NCBI GenBank assembly: GCA_947426865.1
Contig: CANEFS010000012.1
Location: forward strand, 1 to 37,396
Direction: 5' to 3'
Length of the DNA stretch: 37,396 nt
Source: an uncultured Coriobacteriaceae bacterium
GTDB taxonomy: Bacteria; Actinomycetota; Coriobacteriia; Coriobacteriales; Atopobiaceae
How positions within the stretch are numbered: the stretch's first letter is position 1; each line of letters opens with the position of its first letter. The notes beneath the pieces are model-generated. The model saw only the letters and a program-made list of their open reading frames with translations, did no database searches and was not told where the DNA came from. Positions 20,161-27,728 of this stretch are shown in pieces. The translations under genes were made by a program, and so were the position numbers.

Positions 20161-22233
20161 TTAAAGCCGCTTGCACAAAGAATCGCACTCCTTGAGCCAA
20201 AGAGACACGCAAGCGTCACTTGCCATCTCAAAACCGCCGCGCGGGCTGAGCGAAATTTCGGTCACCCGAGGCCCGTCAACCGAGCAATTCCTCTTGAACT
20301 GCTGCGAGAAAAATCGCGCAAAGAAAACACGCTCCCATCGCGCAATTGTCTTCGGCGCAACCTTAGGAAACGCTCTTTTTGCAAGTTTAAAAATCTCCTT
20401 TGGCGCCTGGCGGTCGCGCAGAAAATGATAGAGAAAAAAGTCGTGAAGCTCGTAGGGTCCAATGAGGTCTTCGGTTTGTTGCTGAATGCGTCCTTTTTTT
20501 GGCGGCAGAAGTTCTGGGCTGATGGGTGTCTCGACGATGTCGAGAAGAACGCGCGCCAGAGTCGCATCGCTTTTCTCCGTGACCTTCCCTAGAGCGCCGC
20601 TAGTTTCGCGGGCGGTTTTCTCGACAAGGGCACGAACCATCGTCTTGGGCACGCCGCCGTTCACGTTGTACATCGACATGTGATCGCCGTTGAACGTCGC
20701 CCAGCCAAGAGCAGCCTCGGACATGTCGCCCGTCCCCACCACGAGCGCGCCTACGTCGTTTGCCACATCCATCAAAATCTGCGTGCGCTCACGAGCCTGG
20801 GCATTTTCGAAGGCGCTATTATGGTCGCTCATGCGGTGGCCGATGTCTTTGAAATGCTGGCGAACAGCCGCGGCGATGGAAATTTCTTTGTAGGTCGCAC
20901 CCAGGGCTTTTGCGAGAAGCTCGGCGTTTGACTTCGTTATTTTCGTCGTGCCAAAACCCGGCATGCTGATGGCGATGAGGTTTTTTGCGGAAAGGTGAAG
21001 CTCTTTCAAAACGCGCGCGCTTACAAGCATTGCAAGCGTCGAGTCAAGGCCGCCCGATACCCCGACAACAAGTTTTTTGATGCCCGTTGCCAAGAGGCGC
21101 TGCTTCAGGCCTGCGACTTGGATGGCAAACGCCTCGTCGCAGATGGCGTCGGCGCACTCTTTGTCAGCGGTCAGAAATGGCTCGGCCGCGTCAGCGCGCG
21201 TTTGTTTGCGGACGCTTAAGAGCTGACAGGCGGCTACTCTCTTAGCAGCTTTACGGGCAGCCTTGCCGGCAGTTTTGTTAGCGGCTTTGTGGGAGGCTTT
21301 ATGGGGGCCTTCAGCTCTGCCTCCCATAAACCATCCTGTTTCCGAGAAAACCAGCGGGTAACCTTCTTTTTCTCTCAAATAGCAAACGCCGTTAAAAACA
21401 TGGTCGGTTGTGGATTCGCCCTCGCCTGCTCCGGCCCGCACCACGGCTAAATTCTCGACGGCGATACAGGCTTGCACGCACTTCTCCGGGGTTAAAGGTG
21501 CAGCAACGGCAGGGGTAGCCATAGGGTTTGCAATAAGGATGGCGCTTTTGTTGCCCTTGGAAGCAGCTTCCAACAAATCCTTTGCGCTCCCCCGCGTGCC
21601 CGGGTAAAAAGCGCCCAAAAAAGGAGCGTTTCCAACTACCACGCGCAATTCTTTAGGAAGGGATTGGAACGCAGAACGTCCGGCTGCGCGACCAAAAGGA
21701 TTCTTAAGAGCAAAGGCGGGATTAACCGGAACTTTCCTTCCGCCCAGCTCAATCGTTGTTTTCAGCTGCGATCCATCGCTGAACCAGCGCAACTCATGCG
21801 CAAGAAGCTGAGCGGAAATCTTAAAATTCCCCTTTTTCTCAAAGACCCCAAAGGCCCCAGACTGAAGTTTTCCATATACCTTAGGCACAATGCCTTTAAC
21901 CTCGCCTTTAGCTAACACGGCTGCCACGTTATAAAGACGCTCCTCAATCATTAGCGGAAGCCCCACAACCAAAACGGCGTCAAGCGCCTTCGTTTTGGAA
22001 GCCAGCTTGAGAAGGGTTTTCTCGGCTGATTGAATGAGAAGGGGCTGCAAAAAAAGGTCGGCACACGTAACGCCCGTGAGAGAGAGCTCGGGAAAAACCA
22101 CGAGGCGCGCACCTGCTTGGGCAGCCTCTTTGGCGTTGCGGGCGAGCTCCTCGGCGTTGGCGGGAGGGTCAGCTAGATAGACATGGGGCGAGCAGGCGGC
22201 CACAGGAATGAGCGGTGAGGGGGCTGAGGTCAT
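20161..22233 (-). CDS. nadE: NAD+ synthetase with nitrilase-like domain (glutaminase Cys apparently lost)
   Basis: Final step of NAD synthesis: amidation of deamido-NAD using ATP. The 690 residues match the long two-domain form. The C-terminal synthetase has the P-loop GVSGGLDST at 391-399 and the usual SVDGPRVTEISLSPRGG end. In the N-terminal nitrilase-like domain the catalytic Glu49 (FPELSLTG) and Lys118 (VPK) are kept. The segment that should read EICED around the nucleophilic Cys reads VVVGNAPF, with Gly201 in its place. GEGESTTD of the same domain is intact, which anchors the alignment. A Lys/Ala-rich insert (residues 312-332) is unusual. The enzyme may depend on free ammonia. AGGA precedes the ATG. 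Confidence 0.93.
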   Translation of the reverse strand: MTSAPSPLIPVAACSPHVYLADPPANAEELARNAKEAAQAGARLVVFPELSLTGVTCADLFLQPLLIQSAEKTLLKLASKTKALDAVLVVGLPLMIEERLYNVAAVLAKGEVKGIVPKVYGKLQSGAFGVFEKKGNFKISAQLLAHELRWFSDGSQLKTTIELGGRKVPVNPAFALKNPFGRAAGRSAFQSLPKELRVVVGNAPFLGAFYPGTRGSAKDLLEAASKGNKSAILIANPMATPAVAAPLTPEKCVQACIAVENLAVVRAGAGEGESTTDHVFNGVCYLREKEGYPLVFSETGWFMGGRAEGPHKASHKAANKTAGKAARKAAKRVAACQLLSVRKQTRADAAEPFLTADKECADAICDEAFAIQVAGLKQRLLATGIKKLVVGVSGGLDSTLAMLVSARVLKELHLSAKNLIAISMPGFGTTKITKSNAELLAKALGATYKEISIAAAVRQHFKDIGHRMSDHNSAFENAQARERTQILMDVANDVGALVVGTGDMSEAALGWATFNGDHMSMYNVNGGVPKTMVRALVEKTARETSGALGKVTEKSDATLARVLLDIVETPISPELLPPKKGRIQQQTEDLIGPYELHDFFLYHFLRDRQAPKEIFKLAKRAFPKVAPKTIARWERVFFARFFSQQFKRNCSVDGPRVTEISLSPRGGFEMASDACVSLWLKECDSLCKRL

Positions 22234-22258
22234 AGGGAACTTCCTAACGCGAGGCGGC

Positions 22259-22354
22259 GGGCAAATAAATGGACAGATTAATGAACAAGTTTATAGGCAA
22301 GTTAATGGACAGGTTAATGAATGCGTTCATGGACGCGCTCATGAACGAGTCATA
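22259..22354. repeat. Eight tandem degenerate 12 bp repeats
   Basis: Eight 12 bp units of the type GGACAGGTTAAT run from 22259 to 22354, drifting to GGACGCGCTCAT in the last units. They fill most of the gap between the nadE start and the upstream membrane protein gene. As RNA on the nadE strand they would lie in its leader or the intercistronic region. The exact 12 bp period is compatible with slippage. Confidence 0.8.
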
Positions 22355-22396
22355 AACGAAAAAGGCACCAGGCAAAATCAGAAGCACAAAGCGAAT

Positions 22397-22945
22397 TTAG
22401 TGCTGGGCCTCAGCCTCTTCGTCCTTCTTATCAACGAGCTCTTCCATCTGCTTGTTTGGCGTGTTAACCAGAGGGGTCGCCTGAGCATCGGCGGCGGCTT
22501 CAACAACTTCAACTTCTGCCTGCTTGACTTCGCGGTTGCGCATGCGGAAGAAGGACAGAAACGTCAGGATGCACTGCAAAACGACGCAGAACCAAAGCTC
22601 GGGGAGGGTCACCATCGTGACGATATACATAACGGAAGAAATCAGGTTCCACCAGCTCTTTCCCTGAAACGTGGCCAGGGCGTTCATGAGATACGCCACG
22701 ACGAGCGCGATAAACATAGGCGACAGGAAATAAGCGGTCGTCTGAACCACGAAGATGTCGTAACTCATTCCTTCGGCGATAAAATCAAGCAAAAGCCCAA
22801 TCAAATAAGCGGTCGTGATAATAAAGGCCACTACCGAAAGCACGCGGTCAGAAATCACATTGGGATTCCTAATCGAGGTCGCCTTGATCTCTTTCTTTTC
22901 TTTCGCGCTACCGGCCGCGCTTTGAGCTTTCTCTGTATCAGGCAT
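22397..22945 (-). CDS. Integral membrane protein, function unknown
   Basis: A 182-residue protein with a charged N terminus (about 35 residues), four hydrophobic helices (about residues 38-58, 68-88, 101-119 and 120-135) and a long acidic cytoplasmic tail rich in Glu, Val and Ala. I do not recognise a family. The ATG at 22945 is chosen over an upstream TTG because AAGGAG lies five bases before it. It stands between the tRNA-Glu gene and nadE on the same strand. Confidence 0.8.
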   Translation of the reverse strand: MPDTEKAQSAAGSAKEKKEIKATSIRNPNVISDRVLSVVAFIITTAYLIGLLLDFIAEGMSYDIFVVQTTAYFLSPMFIALVVAYLMNALATFQGKSWWNLISSVMYIVTMVTLPELWFCVVLQCILTFLSFFRMRNREVKQAEVEVVEAAADAQATPLVNTPNKQMEELVDKKDEEAEAQH

Positions 22946-22950
22946 CGTGT

Positions 22951-22956
22951 CTCCTT
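22951..22956 (-). promoter_or_regulatory. Ribosome binding site deciding the membrane protein start
   Basis: AAGGAG, five bases before ATG 22945, lies inside the longer frame that begins at TTG 22960 and makes that longer start unlikely. Confidence 0.7.
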
Positions 22957-23114
22957 CCAAAACTTCAAATAAAAGCCGAACATTACCTCGCGCACAGGCA
23001 CTCAGAAAGCTCAGCGTTTCGTTCAGCTCTTACCTTATTCCATTTTTATGTCGTTTCTTGCCCGACTTTTGCCACATTTTGGCCGAGCTCCGGAAAAATC
23101 ATGCATGCCAGAAA

Positions 23115-23190
23115 TGGTAGCCCCAAGGGGAATCGAACCCCTGTTTTCGCCGTGAAAGGGCGATGTCCTAGGCCACTAGACGATGGGGCC
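23115..23190 (-). tRNA. tRNA-Glu (anticodon TTC)
   Basis: The minus strand reads a full 76 nt tRNA beginning GGCCCCATCGTCTAGTGG, with anticodon loop CTTTCAC (TTC), T-arm GGGGTTCGATTCCCC and an encoded CCA. The acceptor stem GGCCCCA pairs with TGGGGCT (with a G-T end pair). Confidence 0.97.
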
Positions 23191-23353
23191 AAGTGGCTTT
23201 ACGCAGTGTAACTGCAGCGCAAAGTATACAAGACCTTCAATTGTCTCGCAACGGAAATTGCCGAGAAGATATTGGCCGAGAAGCGCTTTGGCGAGAAGGA
23301 CGCGAAAAGGGCAAGGCAAACTGGCTCCGCGCTCGGGCCGGCAAAGCATTAAA

Positions 23354-26197
23354 ATGAATGGAAGCGAAAACCCAGAACCCAAAACAAAACCCCAAACCCC
23401 CAACCCCGCCACGCCTATGACCCTCAATCAAAAACAAGCAGCAAAAGAATTCGTCGAGCGCTGGAAAGCAGAGGAAGGCGACGAGATCAAGCAATCCCGC
23501 TCCTTCTGGATTGAGCTTGCCAGCAAAGTCCTCGGCATCAACGACCCCACCTACGTCCTCGAGTTCGAGCGCAAGGTGCAGGGGCGCCTCGTCGACGTCT
23601 TCTACGAAGACATGGGCATTCTGATAGAGCAGAAATCCCGCGGCGTCGATCTTGACAAGAAATCGGAGCGCTCCAAGCAAGCCGGCGAGGAAACCCCCTA
23701 CCAGCAGGCCAAATGGTACGCCGACCATCTCCCCAACTCCATTCGCCCGGACTGGATTATTGTCTCCAACTTCGACGAGTTCCGCATCCACAATCTTGAC
23801 TCGGCCGACCCCAACCACGACCCCGAGCACGACTACGTCTCCTTCACCCTCGACGAGCTCCCCGACCAACTGCATCTCCTCAAGATGTTCACGGACAAGA
23901 GTTCTTCTCGGCTGGTAAAAGAAAAAGAGCTGTCGGTAAAAGCGGGCGAGCTTGTGGGGCGGCTGTACCAGGCGCTTGCGGCGCAGTATCAAAACATCAA
24001 GACGGACAAGAACGAGCAGCGCAGTCTGAACATTCTCATCGTGCGCTTCGTGTTTTTGCTTTACGCGGAGGACGCCGACATTCTTCAGGAGCACCAGGCG
24101 TTTTTGAATTACATGGCTCACGTCGCGCCGGAGGACATGCGCTCGGCCCTCATCCAGCTTTTCGAGGTGCTGGACACGCCGGAAGACCAGCGCGATCCCT
24201 ACCTTCCCGAGAAACTCTCGGCCTTCCCCTACGTCAACGGCTCGCTTTTCGCCGAGGAGGACATCGTCGTCCCGCAGTTCACGCAAAGCCTCAAAGACGA
24301 GTTGCTGAGCAAGGCCTCGGAAGAGTTCAACTGGTCCGGCATCAGCCCCACGATTTTTGGCGCCGTTTTCGAGTCCACGCTGAATCCAGAGACGCGCCGC
24401 GAAGGGGGCATGCACTACACCTCTCTCGAGAACATCCACAAGGTGATTGACCCCCTCTTCCTGGACGACCTGAAGGCGGAGCTTGCCAAAATTGAGGGCG
24501 AGAAAGTCGTCAAGCAGCGCACGCTGAAGCTTCGGCAGTTCCAAGAGAAGCTGGCCTCCATCAAGGTCCTTGACCCGGCGTGCGGCTCGGGCAATTTCCT
24601 GACCGAGAGTTACCTGTCCCTTCGCAAGCTGGAAAACCGCGTGCTGGAGTCGCTCATGGGCGAGCAGATGGGCCTGGCCTTCACCGGCTCCGACGTCGAC
24701 CCCATCAAGGTCTCCATCGACCAGTTCTATGGTATCGAGATCAACGACTTCGCCGTGGCCGTCGCCAAGACCGCCCTCTGGATTGCCGAGGAGCAGATGA
24801 TGGACGTCACGCAAGACATCCTGCTGATGCCCCTCCACTTTTTGCCCCTCACGACGAACAACAACATCCACGAAGGCAACGCGCTGAGGATGGATTGGAA
24901 TGACATTCTTCCTGCCGAGAAGTGCAACTACATAATTGGGAATCCGCCGTTTGTTGGTTACAGCAATCACAGTAGAGAGCAGCAGGCCGACCGCGAACTT
25001 CTCTTTGGCAAAAACTGCAAAGTGCTCGATTATGTCGCGGGTTGGTATAAGAGAGCAGCAGACTACATGGGTCGCTTTCCAATTCACGCGGCCTTCGTTT
25101 CAACGAATTCCATTACTCAAGGCCAGCAAGTAGAGCCGTTATGGAAACCACTTTTTGAGAGCGGACTGCAAATTGATTTCGCATGGACCACTTTCGTTTG
25201 GAATAGCGAGGCTAAAGACCAGGCACATGTACATGTCGTGATTATTGGGTTCTCACGTGCAGGAACGAGGCACAAAAGATTGTTCACTAACGGTGGCGTG
25301 AGGAAGGTCACACATATAAACGGCTATCTTGCTCCGGCTGCTGATGTATTCATTGCTCGGAGAGGGAAGCCCATACAGGGCGTAAAACCGCTGGTTTGTG
25401 GCTGTAAGCCGACGGACGATGGAAACCTTATTCTTTCACCCGAAGAAAAGGAGGGCCTGATTAAGCAGGAACCCCAAGCGAAGAAATGGATAAGACCATT
25501 TTCGATGGGTGCTGAGTTCATCAATGGTAAAGACCGCTACTGCCTATGGCTCGTGGATGCGAATCCTGAAGACTTACATGCAATGCCACACGTAATGCAG
25601 CGCGTCGAAAAAGTGCGAGAGATGCGCCTCAAGAGCCACAAGGCTGCCACCAATAAGAAGGCTGCAACGCCGTGGCTGTTTGACGAGGTTCATCCGCCAA
25701 AAGGGGAGAGTTATCTGGCCATACCGGTAGTTTCATCGGGACGACGCGCTTATATTCCAATTGATTTTGTTACCAACGGGATGATTCCCGGGGACAAGCT
25801 CTTTTTCATGTCCGATGCGGGATTATATGAGTTTGGCATCTTGATGTCGCAATTTCACAACGCATGGATGCGTGTCGTAGCTGGAAGATTGAAAAGCGAC
25901 TACAGCTACTCGAATACCATCGTCTACAACAATTTCATTTATCCAAATCCTACAAAGAAGGAACAACAAGCTATTGAGAGAGCTGCTCAAGCCGTTTTAG
26001 ACGCGCGCGAATTATCCCGCGAAAGCAGTTTTGCTGACCTCTACGATCCTGACAAGATGCCGCAAGATCTTCTCGAGGCTCATAAGGCACTGGACAAGGC
26101 TGTGGAAGAAGCGTATGACGTAAATTTTGATGGAGATGAAGAGAAGATTGTCTCGCACCTTTTTAAGCTATATGCCGAGGCGACAAAGGATGAGTAA
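23354..26197 (+). CDS. MmeI-like (type IIL) single-chain restriction-modification enzyme
   Basis: One 947-residue polypeptide with nuclease, methyltransferase and target-recognition parts, as in MmeI. Near the N terminus is the PD-(D/E)XK nuclease: Asp81 in GRLVDVF, then EQK at 92-94. A helical spacer follows. Methyltransferase motif I LDPACGSGNF (about residue 405) and motif IV NPPFVGY (about 529) mark an N6-adenine enzyme. The last 350 residues should hold the target-recognition domain. Such enzymes cut about 20 bp from an asymmetric site. The start is uncertain: ATG 23354 or ATG 23417, neither with a clear ribosome binding site; the latter gives 926 residues, nearer the 919 of MmeI. G+C drops sharply after about 24900. 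Confidence 0.9.
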   Translation: MNGSENPEPKTKPQTPNPATPMTLNQKQAAKEFVERWKAEEGDEIKQSRSFWIELASKVLGINDPTYVLEFERKVQGRLVDVFYEDMGILIEQKSRGVDLDKKSERSKQAGEETPYQQAKWYADHLPNSIRPDWIIVSNFDEFRIHNLDSADPNHDPEHDYVSFTLDELPDQLHLLKMFTDKSSSRLVKEKELSVKAGELVGRLYQALAAQYQNIKTDKNEQRSLNILIVRFVFLLYAEDADILQEHQAFLNYMAHVAPEDMRSALIQLFEVLDTPEDQRDPYLPEKLSAFPYVNGSLFAEEDIVVPQFTQSLKDELLSKASEEFNWSGISPTIFGAVFESTLNPETRREGGMHYTSLENIHKVIDPLFLDDLKAELAKIEGEKVVKQRTLKLRQFQEKLASIKVLDPACGSGNFLTESYLSLRKLENRVLESLMGEQMGLAFTGSDVDPIKVSIDQFYGIEINDFAVAVAKTALWIAEEQMMDVTQDILLMPLHFLPLTTNNNIHEGNALRMDWNDILPAEKCNYIIGNPPFVGYSNHSREQQADRELLFGKNCKVLDYVAGWYKRAADYMGRFPIHAAFVSTNSITQGQQVEPLWKPLFESGLQIDFAWTTFVWNSEAKDQAHVHVVIIGFSRAGTRHKRLFTNGGVRKVTHINGYLAPAADVFIARRGKPIQGVKPLVCGCKPTDDGNLILSPEEKEGLIKQEPQAKKWIRPFSMGAEFINGKDRYCLWLVDANPEDLHAMPHVMQRVEKVREMRLKSHKAATNKKAATPWLFDEVHPPKGESYLAIPVVSSGRRAYIPIDFVTNGMIPGDKLFFMSDAGLYEFGILMSQFHNAWMRVVAGRLKSDYSYSNTIVYNNFIYPNPTKKEQQAIERAAQAVLDARELSRESSFADLYDPDKMPQDLLEAHKALDKAVEEAYDVNFDGDEEKIVSHLFKLYAEATKDE

Positions 26198-26208
26198 GCC
26201 GGAATAAA

Positions 26209-26300
26209 TGGCGGGGAGAAAGAGATTCGAACTCTTGAGACACCGCAAGGCGCCTAACGGTTTTCAAGACCGCCGCATTCAACCGCTCTGCCATCTCCCC
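26209..26300 (-). tRNA. tRNA-Ser (anticodon TGA)
   Basis: The minus strand gives a 92 nt class II tRNA: acceptor GGGGAGA with TCTCCCC, D-arm with GGTTGAA, anticodon loop CTTGAAA (TGA), a long variable arm (GGCGCCTTGCGGTG region), T-arm AGAGTTCGAATCTCT and encoded CCA. It lies 11 bp beyond the stop codon of the convergent restriction gene. Confidence 0.97.
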
Positions 26301-26399
26301 GAGAAACGTCGCTCGCACGCTTTGGTGCGAACTCGTGCGCGAAACGCGGTATTGTTATCCTAGCGCATATACTCGGTTGGGCAAAGAAGAAAATGGGAA

Positions 26400-26924
26400 A
26401 TGGGTGAGAGAAACGATTCGATAAAAAATCACGCGAGAGAAAATCGCGCGGTAGAAAATCGCTTTCAAGAGCGGGACCAAGAATTCATGCGACTCGCTTT
26501 GGCTGAGGCTGAGGCGGCTGCGTCTAAAGGCGAAGTTCCTGTGGGCGCTGTTGTCGTCTGTGACGGTGAGGTTATCGCTTCTGCTCACAACTTGCGAGAA
26601 ACGAATGCTGACCCTGCGGCCCACGCTGAATTTCTCGCGCTTGAGGAGGCGGCTGAGAAGTTAGAGCGCTGGCGCCTGTCCGACTGCACGGTCTACGTCA
26701 CGCTTGAGCCATGTGCGATGTGCGCGGGCCTCATGGTGAACGCGCGGATTGCGCGGTGCGTGTTTGGGGCATCTGACCCTAAGGCCGGCGCATGCGGGAC
26801 ACTCTTTTCTCTGCAAGATGATGAGCGCTTGAATCATGCGTTTGAGGTGCGCTCGGGAGTTTTGGAGGATGAGTGCCGCGCGCTTCTGCAGAATTTCTTT
26901 AGGGAGCGGCGCAAGGGGCGCTAG
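26400..26924 (+). CDS. tadA: tRNA-specific adenosine deaminase
   Basis: Converts A34 to inosine in tRNA-Arg(ACG), an essential decoding step. The zinc site is complete: His75-Ala-Glu77 (HAEFLAL) and PCAMC with Cys105 and Cys108. The C-terminal GSDPKAG-like loop is represented by GASDPKAGACGTLFSL. At 174 residues it is slightly long; the first 28 residues (rich in Glu, Asn and Arg) precede the conserved MRLALAEAEAA. An internal ATG at that methionine is possible, giving 145 residues. No strong ribosome binding site is seen for either start. Confidence 0.92.
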   Translation: MGERNDSIKNHARENRAVENRFQERDQEFMRLALAEAEAAASKGEVPVGAVVVCDGEVIASAHNLRETNADPAAHAEFLALEEAAEKLERWRLSDCTVYVTLEPCAMCAGLMVNARIARCVFGASDPKAGACGTLFSLQDDERLNHAFEVRSGVLEDECRALLQNFFRERRKGR

Positions 26925-26961
26925 GTTTTTGGTGGTGCGCAGTCGCGCGCGAATGAAAAGA

Positions 26962-27047
26962 TGGTAGGGGCGGTGGGACTCGAACCCACAAGAGCAAAGC
27001 TCGGCAGATTTTAAGTCTGCTGCGTATGCCAATTCCGCCACGCCCCC
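26962..27047 (-). tRNA. tRNA-Leu (anticodon TAA)
   Basis: The minus strand gives an 86 nt class II tRNA: GGGGGCGTGGCGGAATTGG start, anticodon loop CTTAAAA (TAA), variable arm GCCGAGCTTTGCTC, T-arm GTGGGTTCGAGTCCCAC and encoded CCA. It reads divergently from the end of tadA. Confidence 0.97.
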
Positions 27048-27142
27048 GCGTGCTTCAAGAACCTTTTTCGTGCGTGCTTTCGTGCGCCAATCTCACAAGG
27101 TTTTCTTGAGAGTTTTTATACTAGCAAAAAAATGGGTCGAAA

Positions 27143-27156
27143 GGCGCTAAGACGCC
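27143..27156 (-). terminator. Weak candidate terminator after the divIC-like gene
   Basis: A short GGCGT/GCGCC stem with a 4 nt loop lies two bases past the stop codon. TTTCG follows at once and a run of seven T about ten bases later. The stem is short, so this is a tentative call. Confidence 0.3.
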
Positions 27157-27158
27157 GT

Positions 27159-27728
27159 CTAGCTCTTGTTGTACATAAAAAGGAAGTCGAGGATTTGGAC
27201 GTAGAAGGGGTCAGGCTCGTCGAGGACCGCTTGCGATATCTCTTTTGGGATACGGCTTTCCTCCGAGGTTGTGTCGGTGTTCTCGTCGCCTGGCAGGCCC
27301 TCGACGGTTGCGACGCTTTCGCCCTGCTCGACGTAGCCGTGCTTGCGCGCCTCTTCTACCTGGCCCTCGTCGGTGTTGAGGTAGTCGGCTCGGTCCTGCA
27401 TCTCGCTGTTGCTTTCGTTGTAGCGCGTCAGCTGCTCCTGGTAAATCTGATTGTCGCGCAGGGCGCCGTACCAGAGGCAAAAGGGCTGGTAGATGAAGTA
27501 GGCGAAGGCGCCGATAATAACAAGGATGATGAGGATTTTCTTCCCTCTGGAGACAGACGAGAAGCGGCCCTGCTTTTTAGGCTTGGTGGGTTTGGAGTTT
27601 TTGGTGGGCTTGGAGGACTTGGCGGCCTTTGTTGTTTTGGTGGAGTTGGTGGAGTTGGTGGCGGCGCGTTGGTTGCTCGCGTTCGTTGAAGCCTTTTTTG
27701 GCTTGGCTGCGCTCTTATTCTTCTTCAT
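27159..27728 (-). CDS. DivIC/FtsB-like septum formation initiator
   Basis: A 189-residue single-pass membrane protein. An extreme Lys/Ser/Thr/Asn-rich cytoplasmic tail (about 60 residues) leads into a basic patch, one hydrophobic helix (KILIILVIIGAFAYFIYQPF, about residues 63-82) and then a polar extracytoplasmic coiled coil (RDNQIYQEQLTRYNESNSEM) followed by GYVEQGESV, the usual end of the DivIC/FtsB core. The extra C-terminal tail is acidic. Family members join the divisome with FtsL and DivIB/FtsQ. ATG 27728 is preceded by GGGAGGTG; the first 14 bases overlap the mfd end, so translation is coupled. Confidence 0.85.
   Translation of the reverse strand: MKKNKSAAKPKKASTNASNQRAATNSTNSTKTTKAAKSSKPTKNSKPTKPKKQGRFSSVSRGKKILIILVIIGAFAYFIYQPFCLWYGALRDNQIYQEQLTRYNESNSEMQDRADYLNTDEGQVEEARKHGYVEQGESVATVEGLPGDENTDTTSEESRIPKEISQAVLDEPDPFYVQILDFLFMYNKS

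Noticed and set aside
23237-25087. Long minus-strand open frame of 616 codons opposite the restriction enzyme gene
   Set aside because: It is the G+C-driven antisense shadow of a clearly conserved protein, has no ribosome binding site and reads no known domain.
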